A stretch of DNA of 64,000 nucleotides, from the NCBI RefSeq assembly GCF_900102135.1, contig NZ_FMVJ01000007.1:186001-250000 (forward strand), read 5' to 3'. The notes below the pieces were generated by a model that saw only the letters and a list, made by a program, of their open reading frames with translations, was not told the DNA's origin and made no database searches. This stretch comes from Microvirga guangxiensis (GTDB lineage: Bacteria; Pseudomonadota; Alphaproteobacteria; Rhizobiales; Beijerinckiaceae). Below, piece after piece: positions 18,034-27,144 of the stretch; position 1 is the stretch's first letter; each line of letters starts with the position of its first letter. The position numbers and the translations under genes are program-made.

Positions 18034-18754
18034 GGTGGGCTCCCAACAAAAACTCTCGATTGCCGTCCCCGCCTTCGATGGGGGAAGGGACGATGCCATC
18101 GACTGTAAATCCAAGTGATGCGATGAAGGTTCGGATATCCTCGCACACCGCACGGTGTACGGCTTCATCGCGAACGATGCCCTTCTTCACGTTGTCGCGT
18201 CCTGCCTCGAATTGTGGCTTCACGAGAACCGCCAGCTTTGCTTGCGGCTTCAGCAGGGCGACGGAAGTGGGCAGTACGAGCTTCAATGAGATGAAGCTCA
18301 CATCCGATACAAGAAGATCGGCAGGCTCCGATACGATTTCAGAGTTGAGCGAGCGGGCATCCGTGCCTTCGAGATTGGTCACGCGAGGATCGTTCGCTAC
18401 CTTCGGGTGAAGCTGCGAATGGCCGACGTCCACTGCGTAGACGTGCTTCGCATCCCGCAGCAGAAGCACTTCCGTGAAGCCGCCAGTGGACGCACCGATA
18501 TCGAGACATATGCAGCCCTTGGGATCGATGGCGAAGGCATCGAGCGCGGCTGCTAGCTTCACGCCGCCGCGGGAGACGTAAGGATGCGGCTGCTCGGCGG
18601 CGATGACTGCGTCGTCCGGCATCGTCTCAGAGGCTTTGCGGATGACCGCGCCGTTCGCGGTCACAAGGCCAGCCGCAATGGCTTCCTGCGCCCGGGCGCG
18701 GCTTAGGAAGAAGCCACGCTCGACGAGCACCACATCGGCACGCTTGCGGGTCAT
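18026..18754 (-). CDS. tlyA: TlyA-family rRNA 2'-O-methyltransferase (hemolysin A family)
   Basis: A 242-residue protein with an N-terminal S4 RNA-binding domain (residues ~1-60, RADVVLVERGFF...SRARAQEAI) and an FtsJ-like methyltransferase domain (LDIGASTGGFTEVLL SAM motif, LVSDVSFISL, VKPQFEAGR). TlyA in mycobacteria 2'-O-methylates 16S and 23S rRNA and affects capreomycin sensitivity; the target here is inferred. ATG 18754 is chosen because it begins the S4 domain; an upstream in-frame extension lacks domain support. Coupled to rlmD downstream. Confidence 0.92.
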   Translation of the reverse strand: MTRKRADVVLVERGFFLSRARAQEAIAAGLVTANGAVIRKASETMPDDAVIAAEQPHPYVSRGGVKLAAALDAFAIDPKGCICLDIGASTGGFTEVLLLRDAKHVYAVDVGHSQLHPKVANDPRVTNLEGTDARSLNSEIVSEPADLLVSDVSFISLKLVLPTSVALLKPQAKLAVLVKPQFEAGRDNVKKGIVRDEAVHRAVCEDIRTFIASLGFTVDGIVPSPIEGGDGNREFLLGAHRG

Positions 18755-18858
18755 GGATGCTTCAACCTCATGTGACTTCACAATCCTTTCAGGCTCGGAA
18801 CCGGCACCTGTCGGAGAACGTATCCGTTTGACCATTCACCAGACCCAACGGAGCCCCC

Positions 18859-19572
18859 ATGCTCAGCCGCCGCCACCTTCTGACCGGTGCAACGTTACTT
18901 GCCGCCAGCGCTGCCATTCCTCGCGCTTGGGCGCAAGCGCCTTCCGGCCCCTTCAAGCTCGATCCTCTGCCATATGCCCCGTCCAAGAACGAGCCTCATA
19001 TCGACGCCCAGACCATGGAACTTCACCATGGAAAGCACCATGCGGCCTACGTCAACAACCTGAACGCCGCCTTGAGCCAGAACGGAGAACTGGCCCGCAT
19101 GCCGCTCCATGAGATGCTGGCGAAGCTCGGCGAGATGCCGGAAACAGTGAGAACCGCCATCCGCAACAATGGCGGAGGGCACGCCAATCACACCATGTTC
19201 TGGCAGATCATGGGCGGATCGGGCGGTGAGCCCTCAGGGGAGATCAAGAGCGCCATCGACCGCGATCTCGGCGGCTTCCAGAAGTTCCAGGCCGACTTCA
19301 ACACGGCAGGCGAGAAGCAGTTCGGCTCAGGCTGGGTATTCGTGACGGTGAGCCGCGACGGCAAGCTCGCCCTGGTGACTAAGCCAAACCAAGATACGCC
19401 GCTCATGGATGGAGCGCGGGTTCTGATGGGCAACGACGTGTGGGAGCACGCTTATTACCTCAAGTACCAGAACCGCCGTCCCGAATACCTCAAGGCCTGG
19501 TGGAACGTGCTCGACTGGAACCGGATCGGCGAACGCTATGCCGCCGCGAAAGCGGGGACTCTGACGATCTAG
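18859..19572 (+). CDS. sod: Fe/Mn superoxide dismutase with Tat signal peptide
   Basis: A 237-residue Fe/Mn-type SOD. Metal ligands fit His56 (MELHHGKHH), His110 (NHTMFW) and the Asp/His pair in NDVWEHAYY. Unlike the cytoplasmic enzyme it starts with a twin-arginine leader: SRRHLL followed by a hydrophobic segment and an AWA-QA cleavage site near residue 26. It should therefore be exported folded, metal already loaded, to the periplasm, where it would remove superoxide. Divergent from tlyA, 104 bp away. Metal preference cannot be settled by eye. Confidence 0.92.
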   Translation: MLSRRHLLTGATLLAASAAIPRAWAQAPSGPFKLDPLPYAPSKNEPHIDAQTMELHHGKHHAAYVNNLNAALSQNGELARMPLHEMLAKLGEMPETVRTAIRNNGGGHANHTMFWQIMGGSGGEPSGEIKSAIDRDLGGFQKFQADFNTAGEKQFGSGWVFVTVSRDGKLALVTKPNQDTPLMDGARVLMGNDVWEHAYYLKYQNRRPEYLKAWWNVLDWNRIGERYAAAKAGTLTI

Positions 19573-19721
19573 CAGCCAGTCGAGGCTGGCTCACCGTCGG
19601 CTTTCAGGCCCTTGGCAGCCCAAAGGCAAGGACTCCTGCAATCTATAGATGCTGTATTGCGAATCACTATCTTGAGTTGCAAGAGTGTGTGGGTGCCAGA
19701 ACGGCATGTTTGGGGGCCTAC

Positions 19722-19850
19722 ATGAAAGCACTGTTTGCTGGACTTCTTGCATCTCTTGTTGCCACCGCTGCCCTGGGTCATCCGGGCGGCCTGAACAAGG
19801 ATGGATGTCACAACAACCGTAAAACCGGCGATTACCATTGCCATCGGTGA
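19722..19850 (+). CDS. Tiny secreted YHYH-motif protein (42 aa)
   Basis: A 42-residue frame starting at ATG 19722. Residues 1-19 are a clean signal peptide (MKALFAGLLASLVATAALG). The mature part, of about 23 residues, carries the DGCHNNRKTGDYHCHR motif seen in small YHYH-domain proteins, rich in His and Cys and possibly metal-binding. The same motif often forms a C-terminal tail of larger proteins; here it is almost the whole product. Function is unknown. Confidence 0.7.
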   Translation: MKALFAGLLASLVATAALGHPGGLNKDGCHNNRKTGDYHCHR

Positions 19851-19919
19851 TACGGCGTCGGGTTTCGCGTTTCAGGTGACCTGAATGGCCGGGCTCGTCC
19901 CGGCCATGACCGTGCGGGA

Positions 19920-21827
19920 TCAGGCGCGCACTTCGCGGATCTCTTCCTGGCCCAGAGCCTCGAATACCTTCGTCACGATTCCGGCTGCATCCAGTCCGGC
20001 TTCGGCATAAAGCCGCTCGGGTTTGTCATGGTCCTGGTACATGTCGGGCAGAACCATGGAGCGCACTTTCAGCGTGCCTCGGTCGAGCGCGCCTTTGTCC
20101 GAAAGCAGTTGTAATACGAAGGAGCCGAAGCCGCCGATGCAGCCTTCCTCGACGGTGACGAGAACCTCGTGCTCGCGAGCGAGGGCAAGGATCATCTCCT
20201 CATCGAGCGGCTTGGCGAAGCGCGCGTCGGCGACGGTGGTGGACAACCCGCGAGCCTCCAGATCTTCCGCAGCCTTCAGCGCCTCTGCAAGGCGCGTACC
20301 GAGCGAGAGGATCGCGATGCGATTGCCTTGTTTGACAAGGCGGCCCTTGCCGATCGGAAGCGGCACGCCTTTACCTGGAAGGTCTACGCCAACGCCTTCG
20401 CCGCGAGGATACCGGAAGGCGATGGGGCCGTCGTTGTAGGCCGCGGCGGTGGCGACCATGTGCATCAGCTCCGCCTCATCGGCAGCCGCCATCACCACCA
20501 TGTTCGGCAGGGTGCCGAGATAGGCGATGTCGAAGGAGCCTGCATGGGTCGGGCCGTCCGCGCCCACAAGACCAGCGCGGTCGATTGCGAAGCGCACAGG
20601 CAGATTCTGAAGCGACACGTCGTGCACCACCTGATCGTAGGCGCGCTGCAGGAAGGTGGAATAGATCGCGCAGAACGGCTTGAAGCCTTCCGTCGCCAGG
20701 CCTGCGGCAAACGTCACCGCATGCTGCTCGGCAATGCCCACATCGAAGGTGCGGGCAGGGAATTCCTTGCCGAAAAGATCGACGCCCGTGCCGGAAGGCA
20801 TCGCCGCCGTGATGGCCACGATCTTGTCGTCGGCTTGCGCTTCCCGGATCAGGCTCTCGCCGAACACCTTGGTGTAGGAAGGGGCGTTGGCCTTCGGTTT
20901 TGCCTGCGCGCCCGTCACCACATCGAAGGTGACGACACCGTGATACTTGTCGGCGGCAGCTTCCGCAGGCGCGTAGCCCTTGCCCTTCTGTGTGACCACG
21001 TGAACGAGGATCGGCCCCGTCTCGGAATCGCGCACGTTCTTCAGGATCGGCAGAAGGTGGTCGAGGTTGTGGCCATCGATGGGGCCGACATAGTAGAAGC
21101 CGAGTTCCTCGAACATGGTGCCACCGGTCCAGAACCCGCGGGCATATTCCTCGGCTCGCTGCGCCTTCTCGTAGAAAAACTTCGGCAGCTTTTTCGCGAG
21201 CTGCTTGGCGGCTTCGCGGATGCTGCGATAGGCACCACCGGACACGAGGCGCGCGAGGTAGGACGACATGGCGCCGGTGGGCGGCGCAATCGACATGTCG
21301 TTGTCGTTGAGGATCACGATCAGGCGGGAATGCATGGCGCCCGCGTTATTCATGGCCTCGTAGGCCATGCCCGCGGACATGGCGCCGTCGCCGATGACGG
21401 CGATCACATTGTTGGCCTTGCCCTCCAGATCCCGCGCCACGGCCATGCCGAGGCCTGCCGAGATCGAGGTGGAGGTATGGGCCGCGCCGAAGGGGTCGTA
21501 TTCACTCTCCGCGCGCTTGGTGAAGCCTGAAAGGCCACCGGCTTGACGTAAGGTGCGGATGCGGTCGCGGCGGCCGGTGAGGATCTTGTGGGGATAGGCT
21601 TGATGTCCCACGTCCCAGATCAGCCGGTCGCGGGGTGTGTCGAACACGTAATGGAGCGCCACTGTCAGTTCGACCACGCCAAGGCCCGCGCCCAGATGCC
21701 CGCCCGTGACGGAGACGGCGCTGATGGTCTCGGTGCGGAGCTCGTCAGCAATCTGCCTCAGCTGGCTCTCAGGGAGCCGCCGGAGGTCTTCCGGGATCTT
21801 GATGGTATCGAGGAGGGCTGTGGACAA
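19920..21827 (-). CDS. dxs: 1-Deoxy-D-xylulose-5-phosphate synthase
   Basis: A 635-residue DXS, the first enzyme of the MEP isoprenoid pathway (pyruvate + glyceraldehyde-3-phosphate to DXP and CO2). The transketolase-like pattern is complete: [33 protein letters not shown], the thiamine-diphosphate [16 protein letters not shown] region, [23 protein letters not shown] and a C-terminal [13 protein letters not shown]. The frame opens with TTG at 21827. xseB lies 33 bp upstream on the same strand, a pairing common in alphaproteobacteria. Confidence 0.96.
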   Translation of the reverse strand: MSTALLDTIKIPEDLRRLPESQLRQIADELRTETISAVSVTGGHLGAGLGVVELTVALHYVFDTPRDRLIWDVGHQAYPHKILTGRRDRIRTLRQAGGLSGFTKRAESEYDPFGAAHTSTSISAGLGMAVARDLEGKANNVIAVIGDGAMSAGMAYEAMNNAGAMHSRLIVILNDNDMSIAPPTGAMSSYLARLVSGGAYRSIREAAKQLAKKLPKFFYEKAQRAEEYARGFWTGGTMFEELGFYYVGPIDGHNLDHLLPILKNVRDSETGPILVHVVTQKGKGYAPAEAAADKYHGVVTFDVVTGAQAKPKANAPSYTKVFGESLIREAQADDKIVAITAAMPSGTGVDLFGKEFPARTFDVGIAEQHAVTFAAGLATEGFKPFCAIYSTFLQRAYDQVVHDVSLQNLPVRFAIDRAGLVGADGPTHAGSFDIAYLGTLPNMVVMAAADEAELMHMVATAAAYNDGPIAFRYPRGEGVGVDLPGKGVPLPIGKGRLVKQGNRIAILSLGTRLAEALKAAEDLEARGLSTTVADARFAKPLDEEMILALAREHEVLVTVEEGCIGGFGSFVLQLLSDKGALDRGTLKVRSMVLPDMYQDHDKPERLYAEAGLDAAGIVTKVFEALGQEEIREVRA

Positions 21828-21860
21828 AGTGACCCCGGATCCGGTTGTTATCCCTGTGAC

Positions 21861-22109
21861 TTATTCGCCCACATCCAGCGGAGCAGTGCCGGAAGCGGCT
21901 CCATCCGGGCCGATGGTGATCTTTTCGATTCGGGCTTCGGCCTTCTTCAGAAGCTGCTCGCAATGCTTCTTCAGGGCCTCTCCGCGCTCGTAGATGGCAA
22001 TGGAATCCTCGAGGGGCACGTCGCCACGCTCGAGGCGGCGCACGATTTCCTCCAGCTCGGCCAGGGCCTTCTCGAAGGGGAGGGTCTTGATGGAAGTGGT
22101 GTCGGTCAT
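21861..22109 (-). CDS. xseB: Exodeoxyribonuclease VII small subunit
   Basis: An 82-residue XseB. The core [32 protein letters not shown]...[17 protein letters not shown] is a textbook match over residues ~13-66. It partners with XseA (not in the window) in an exonuclease that degrades single-stranded DNA. It sits directly before dxs in one transcription unit. Confidence 0.95.
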   Translation of the reverse strand: MTDTTSIKTLPFEKALAELEEIVRRLERGDVPLEDSIAIYERGEALKKHCEQLLKKAEARIEKITIGPDGAASGTAPLDVGE

Positions 22110-22150
22110 GCAGCTATCCGCTTGAAAATTTCGTTGTTATGCCGCGTTTC

Positions 22151-24853
22151 TCACGAGATTGCGGCGTTGCCCGGCCGGCGGACGAGAAACCTCTGATAAA
22201 CGAGGCCGATGCCGATGAGAACAAGCCCAAGGCCAATAAATGACAAGGCCCGCATCACGCCTTCCAAATTGGACAAGTCGACGATGAACACCTTCATAAC
22301 GGCGAGCACAAGATAGACCGCCGAGGCGATGCGCGCAAAGCGACTGTCGCGGAGGAGACCATAGCCAAGGAGTGCAATGCCGATGACGAGGAGGGCGACC
22401 GAATAGCTCCATTGCTCGCCTTGAGCGAACCCGCGCCAGAAAAAGCCCAGATTCGGGCCCTGGAAGATGCGGCGGATCTCCAGCGCTACATAGGCCCATT
22501 GCAGGACGAGGCTCAGGATCCCAGAGGCGAGGGCGAAGTAAGGGGGACGGACGCCCCTCTCCACATAGGCCAGAATGCCGGCTAGGATCGAGGGCAGGAG
22601 ATAGGCCGGGATCAGGCTGTTGAAGATCATCCCGCCCGTAACCCTGTCATTGGTCAGAAGAGGGTTCTCGATCACGATCAACCCGATGGCGCACACGCCG
22701 AACGAAGCCACCTTGAAGATCAGCGAACCCCAGCGATAGACCGGATCGGCTCTCCGGAAATCCATGCGCGTGAGAACAATTGCGAAGACAAGGCTTTGTG
22801 TCGCAAAAAGACCGGCCTCCAGGAGGCTGAAATCCGCTGCCAGCGGATTGCCCGCATGAAGGGCATGGCGGATTTCGAAGAAAACCAGAAAGGCCGCGAA
22901 GACGATGGCGAGGCTTTCCGTGAGCTGGACGGTGCGGTCGCGGCCGCTGCGTTCCAGGAGGCGGCTCGCCCACCAGAACGAGATGGCGGGAATGCCGTAG
23001 CCCCAGAGAAGCCAGTTGAAAATGACCGGTCCCGGATCGCCGCCCACGATCGTGGGATCCCAGATCAGGCGTCCGAGCACGGTCAAGCCGATCACGCCCA
23101 CGGCATAGCGCAAGGCGGGAATAGCGATACGGTGAGCAACCCACGCGGTGCCGAGAGCCGCAAGCGCGAAGGCGACCGTCAGCATTCCCTTCTCGAGTGC
23201 AAAGGTCAGGCCGAGAGCCAGAGCTCCCAAGGCTGCCGAAGCGGTCGCGCCGAGGCCAAGGCGGATAGCAGGATCCTCATCCGTTGTGCGAAGGCGCATG
23301 AGCCATTGCGAGGCGAGGACGAAAGCAAGGGCCACAATGCCTGCGACGATGGCGAAGGAGAGGCTGCGCTCGAACTCAGTCACGCGCCAATAGGCGGCGA
23401 TCAGGGCAAGCAATGGCCCGGCGCTCGCTGCGGCGGCGTACCATGCAGCAACGGAGATGTTCAGGCCGCGCGAGCGCGCCAGCCGGAGCAGGGACGCACC
23501 CGCGATCAGCAGAGGCAGAAGGGCGGCCAGGGCGAGATAAGTATTGAGGGCATAGGGGCGAAGCGCAAAGGCGTCGCCGCTCTGGAAGAACAGGCTTTCC
23601 GGAGCATCCCCGATATCGGAGGCGAGGGGCCAGGCCAGAAGAGTTCCCGCCGCAAGCGCGGCGCTGCTCGCCGCTGCTGTCGAGACATTGGCGATGCGCA
23701 GGCCTGCGCCCAGCAGGATCAGGGCCATGGCGGTCACGAAGACGGGCCGTCCGCCGCCAGTATAGACGGAACTCGCTACGACGATTCCTGCAAAAGCGAA
23801 TGCAAAGAGAACCACGCTCGCGGCCTTGTCGATGCGTGCCTCGTCGTCCGCGACATGGCGATAGGGATCGACCGCGAGGAAGAATGCGGCAAGCCCTGCT
23901 TGGAGCGCCAGATGCGCCATGGCGGGCAGCACGTTCGATCCATCGATGAAGAAGATCGGCGCCGTCCAAGGCAGTGCGCCCGTAGAGGCCGCCAGCGCGA
24001 GCCAGCGCCACAGCCGGAGCCTCGCGACGCCGAAGGCGGGCAGAACGACGAAGGCGAGATAGATCACCAACGCCCAGGGCTGCGGCCTGTCCGACGACAC
24101 AAGGAATGGGCTGCCCATGGCGCCGAGAAGGCCGAGTGCTGCGAGTGCCGGGCCATGAAGTGTCGAGGCGATCATGGCGAGTATCGCAATGAGCCCAAGC
24201 AGCACGAAGGTCATGCCGGGGCCGATCAGGCCATAGAGCGCATAAGCGGCATAGGCCGAGGCGAAGGCGGTGCAGGTGCCGGCGGCGGTCAGAATGCTCG
24301 GGATGTTGGCGCTGGGAATGCCGAGCAGGCCGAAGCGGCTCTCGCGACGGCGCATCCATTCACCCGCGCCGATGAGGGCGAGCGCGAAGAGAATGCCGAG
24401 AATGATGCGTGTCTGCGGCGTGAGCAGATTCTGCTCGATGGAATAGCGCACGAGAAAGATGCCGCCGAGAGCGAGCGCTACGCCGCCCACCCAGACAGCC
24501 CACCGGGAGCCGAGCTTTTCCTCGAAGCCCTGGCGGGGCGGAACCGGTTGAGCCGCGGCAGCAGGGATCGGCGGAACGGAGGTCGGCTTGGAGGCCTCAG
24601 ATTCAGGTGGCGTTGCTTCCACAGGCTCGGCGACTTCAACCTCCGTAAAGGCAGCCTCTTCGGCGGCAAGGTCGTCGCTGGGCCTTTGAGCCGGGCGCAT
24701 CTCCGACTCGAGGCGGTTCAGGCGCAGTTGAAGGTGTTGAACCTCGCGGCGTGCCCGGATCGCGAAGATCAGGCCGAAGAGAGCGATGATGGGAGAGGCG
24801 ACAGCAACCAGAAGCGCCAGAAGAATGCCAAGGCCAAACAGCACGTCGTCCAC
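22151..24853 (-). CDS. DUF2339 polytopic membrane protein
   Basis: A 900-residue inner-membrane protein of the DUF2339 family. An N-terminal membrane segment (residues ~5-30) is followed by a short coiled region (LQLRLNRLESEMR) and a Pro/Glu/Ala-rich linker (~55-105). The rest is more than twenty hydrophobic segments with few charged loops, ending in a basic tail. The family's function is unknown; some authors class it with predicted envelope proteins. It is followed by xseB-dxs and preceded by the phosphatase gene. Confidence 0.85.
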   Translation of the reverse strand: MDDVLFGLGILLALLVAVASPIIALFGLIFAIRARREVQHLQLRLNRLESEMRPAQRPSDDLAAEEAAFTEVEVAEPVEATPPESEASKPTSVPPIPAAAAQPVPPRQGFEEKLGSRWAVWVGGVALALGGIFLVRYSIEQNLLTPQTRIILGILFALALIGAGEWMRRRESRFGLLGIPSANIPSILTAAGTCTAFASAYAAYALYGLIGPGMTFVLLGLIAILAMIASTLHGPALAALGLLGAMGSPFLVSSDRPQPWALVIYLAFVVLPAFGVARLRLWRWLALAASTGALPWTAPIFFIDGSNVLPAMAHLALQAGLAAFFLAVDPYRHVADDEARIDKAASVVLFAFAFAGIVVASSVYTGGGRPVFVTAMALILLGAGLRIANVSTAAASSAALAAGTLLAWPLASDIGDAPESLFFQSGDAFALRPYALNTYLALAALLPLLIAGASLLRLARSRGLNISVAAWYAAAASAGPLLALIAAYWRVTEFERSLSFAIVAGIVALAFVLASQWLMRLRTTDEDPAIRLGLGATASAALGALALGLTFALEKGMLTVAFALAALGTAWVAHRIAIPALRYAVGVIGLTVLGRLIWDPTIVGGDPGPVIFNWLLWGYGIPAISFWWASRLLERSGRDRTVQLTESLAIVFAAFLVFFEIRHALHAGNPLAADFSLLEAGLFATQSLVFAIVLTRMDFRRADPVYRWGSLIFKVASFGVCAIGLIVIENPLLTNDRVTGGMIFNSLIPAYLLPSILAGILAYVERGVRPPYFALASGILSLVLQWAYVALEIRRIFQGPNLGFFWRGFAQGEQWSYSVALLVIGIALLGYGLLRDSRFARIASAVYLVLAVMKVFIVDLSNLEGVMRALSFIGLGLVLIGIGLVYQRFLVRRPGNAAIS

Positions 24854-24876
24854 GAGGAAGCCCTTCAGAATGGAAA

Positions 24877-25425
24877 TCAGGGCAGCTTCCGAACGGTGGA
24901 ATCGGGTGAGCCCTTGTTAAGCTGTAACATGAAGGGCGTGCCCTCCATAGCCTCCGCCCCCCGGCCGATGGCGCGAATGGCTTCAACCATGCGGCCTTGG
25001 CGTTGCAGGATATCGTCGGCAAGCGCTACGAAGTGCGCATTGGGCGTAGCCGAAGGTGCGGCTTCGCGCAGAAGATGGGCGAGTTCGGCTTCGTCGCGCT
25101 CCGGTGCCAAGGCGCAGGCGGCGATATAGGCCGCCGCCGTCGAGCGGCTGATGCCGGCCCAGCAATGGAAGAGCAGGGGGCTTGCACGATCCCAGGCGCT
25201 CACGAAGGCAAGCAATCGCTCCATGTGCTCGGGGCCCGCCAGAACATAGCCCTCCATCGGCTCCACGATGTCGTTCACGCTGATGGTCAGATGACGATCC
25301 GGGGCGATGGAGGCGGGGCGCTCCACCTTCGCGCCGGTCCCGATGAGGCTTACCACATGGCTCGGGCCGACAGCGGCAATCGTCTCGTTCAGGCGGGAGA
25401 GGGAGCAGACGTGAAGAGTGGGCAT
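24877..25425 (-). CDS. Tyrosine phosphatase-like protein
   Basis: A 182-residue protein with the Cys-x5-Arg phosphatase loop HCWAGISRSTAAAY near residues 95-108, an upstream general-acid candidate in the SVNDIVEP segment, and a helical C-terminus. It resembles the stand-alone predicted protein tyrosine phosphatases of Hyphomicrobiales. Substrate unknown. ATG 25425 is preferred because it opens the beta-strand MPTLHVCSL; a longer frame runs to 25458 and would overlap the next gene. Confidence 0.75.
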   Translation of the reverse strand: MPTLHVCSLSRLNETIAAVGPSHVVSLIGTGAKVERPASIAPDRHLTISVNDIVEPMEGYVLAGPEHMERLLAFVSAWDRASPLLFHCWAGISRSTAAAYIAACALAPERDEAELAHLLREAAPSATPNAHFVALADDILQRQGRMVEAIRAIGRGAEAMEGTPFMLQLNKGSPDSTVRKLP

Positions 25426-25435
25426 GGATTTTGTC

Positions 25436-26026
25436 TTAAGACATGAATTCGAGAACACGTTCGCGAAAACGCTTCTCAGCCTCTGCTACCGGCCAAGGCT
25501 CAAGAAGTGGGTAAACGCTGCGCGGCAACGGTTCGGGACGCCCGAAGAACTTGATCGCTTCCTCGCGTCCGAAACCTGCGAGATGAGTCGCTTCCAGAAA
25601 CGCGGCCTGCCTGTCAGCCTGCTTGATGAAGCGCTTCAACGCAGCGCTTGGGGCTGCAGGCAATCCGAAGTGCAGATGGATCGCGCCGAGCAAGCCTGCT
25701 TCGATCTTCTTGTACGCGTCGCCGATGACGGCCTTGAAAGGCGAGATGATGTCGCCGATCACATATTCCGGCGCATCGTGCAGCAGCACCGCGAGGTGTG
25801 TGGCGCGTGGCATTTCGGGATCGAGTTGGTTGGCAATCGCTTCGACGAGCAAAGAGTGCTGCGCGACGGAAAAGATATGCCCGCCGATAGTCTGTCCGTT
25901 CCAGCGCGCAACGCGCGCGAGGCCATGCGCGATGTCGTCTAGCTCCACATCGAGAGGGGAAGGATCGAGCAGGTTGAGGCGGCGGCCCGAGAGCATCCGC
26001 TGCCAGACGCGGGGTTCTTTCGCCAT
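25436..26026 (-). CDS. HD-domain phosphohydrolase, YfbR/YedJ-like
   Basis: A 196-residue HD-superfamily metal-dependent phosphohydrolase. Metal-binding residues appear in HIFSVAQHS, the LLHDAPEYVIGD HD signature and a late QADRQAAFLEA helix. Relatives are 5'-deoxynucleotidases. Its ATG overlaps the stop of the upstream tag gene in a TGATG arrangement, so the two are translationally coupled. The open frame extends far upstream but that part is antisense to no real protein of this type and lies in tag. Confidence 0.85.
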   Translation of the reverse strand: MAKEPRVWQRMLSGRRLNLLDPSPLDVELDDIAHGLARVARWNGQTIGGHIFSVAQHSLLVEAIANQLDPEMPRATHLAVLLHDAPEYVIGDIISPFKAVIGDAYKKIEAGLLGAIHLHFGLPAAPSAALKRFIKQADRQAAFLEATHLAGFGREEAIKFFGRPEPLPRSVYPLLEPWPVAEAEKRFRERVLEFMS

Positions 26027-26640
26027 CAGAGCTTCTCGGCGATGGCGGCGCATTCCGCGTGGCGGTGGCAGCCGACGAGATGATCGTTCACCATTCCCAC
26101 GGCCTGCATGAAGGCATAGACGATGGTGGGGCCGACGAAGTTGAAGCCTTCGGCGCGCAGCGCCTTCGAGATGCGCTTCGATACATCCGTTTCCGCCGGC
26201 ACGTCGCTGCGGCTGATCAGGTTGTTCTGGACAGGACGACCATCCACGAAGTTCCAGAGGAAATTCGAGAAGCCGCCGCGCTCCTGAATGGCAAGCCATG
26301 CGCGTGCGCCTGCAATCGTCGCTTCGATCTTGGCGCGGTTGCGCACGATGCCCTTGTCGAGCATCAACGCCTCCACATGCGATTGGTCGAAACGCGCGAT
26401 CACGGCTGGATCGAAACCGGCAAAAGCCGTCCGGAAGTTCTCGCGCTTCCGCAGGATCGTGATCCAAGACAGGCCCGCCTGGAAGCCGTCGAGAATGAGT
26501 TTCTCGAAGAGCGCTCTATCGTCGAATTCGGGCACGCCCCATTCGTTGTCGTGGTAGGCGACATAGAAGGGATCCGTGCCGGGCCACCAGCAGCGGTGCT
26601 TGTTGTCGGGGTGTAGGATCAGTCCGTCGGTCATGGGCAA
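26026..26640 (-). CDS. tag: DNA-3-methyladenine glycosylase I
   Basis: A 204-residue Tag-family glycosylase that excises 3-methyladenine. Family marks are CWWPGTDPFYVAYHDNEWG at the N-terminus (zinc Cys and the DNA-binding face), LDGFQAGLSWITILRKRE, and a C-terminal FVGPTIVYAFMQAVGMVNDH with the zinc His/Cys residues in HLVGCHRH. The gene ends in a TGATG overlap with the HD hydrolase gene, so alkylation repair and nucleotide hydrolysis may be co-expressed. Confidence 0.95.
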   Translation of the reverse strand: MPMTDGLILHPDNKHRCWWPGTDPFYVAYHDNEWGVPEFDDRALFEKLILDGFQAGLSWITILRKRENFRTAFAGFDPAVIARFDQSHVEALMLDKGIVRNRAKIEATIAGARAWLAIQERGGFSNFLWNFVDGRPVQNNLISRSDVPAETDVSKRISKALRAEGFNFVGPTIVYAFMQAVGMVNDHLVGCHRHAECAAIAEKL

Positions 26641-26688
26641 GGTGTAGCGGCCTTCGATGAAAACGGGAAGATCGGCTGAAGGCTGAAT

Positions 26689-27144
26689 TCAGCCCTGAGG
26701 CTGCAGGGACTTCCGGTAATACACGACCCTCTCGGTCTCCTCGAAGCCGATGGCGAGATGCATGGATTGAGAGCGACTATTGTGGAGTTCCACATCGGAG
26801 GCCAGTTCCGTGCAGCCGAGGCTTCGGGCCCATTCCTCCACGGCCCCGCACAGAAGGCGGGCGATGCCTTGCTTCCGATACTCCGGACTGACGTAGATCC
26901 CCTCGAGGAAGGCGACCGGAGACGTGGTGCAGCCATTCACGTAATCATGGCGCAGCGCCGCTTCCGCAAAGGCAAGGGCGGTGCCGTCGGTATTCCGGGC
27001 GAGGAAGGCGATGGCCTGTCCCGGATCCTTGAGCATGTCTTCTGCCTCCAGGGCGTGGTCGGACAAGGCGGTATCCGGCCATAGCTCACGCCGAAGCCTG
27101 ATCCATGAATCGAGCGATTGGTCATCGCAGGCGGTGATCCGCAT
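26689..27144 (-). CDS. GNAT acetyltransferase resembling aminoglycoside 6'-N-acetyltransferase AAC(6')-I
   Basis: A 151-residue GNAT protein whose pattern matches chromosomal AAC(6')-I enzymes: an N-terminal W...LR..LWP, then YVNGCTTSPVAFLEGI, VSPEYRKQGIARLL (acetyl-CoA loop), ELASDVELHNS, and a C-terminal GFEETERVVYYRKSL. This whole-length signature is more specific than generic GNAT. Whether it modifies aminoglycosides in the cell or has another amine substrate is unknown. ATG overlaps the stop of the PaiB-like gene (TGATG), so they form an operon. Confidence 0.8.
   Translation of the reverse strand: MRITACDDQSLDSWIRLRRELWPDTALSDHALEAEDMLKDPGQAIAFLARNTDGTALAFAEAALRHDYVNGCTTSPVAFLEGIYVSPEYRKQGIARLLCGAVEEWARSLGCTELASDVELHNSRSQSMHLAIGFEETERVVYYRKSLQPQG

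Noticed and set aside
20169-21530. Plus-strand open frame of about 450 codons
   Set aside because: Antisense to dxs, which is unmistakable on the minus strand.
22796-25129. Long plus-strand open frame of over 770 codons
   Set aside because: It lies antisense to the DUF2339 gene and its translation is low-complexity and charged, a GC-driven shadow.
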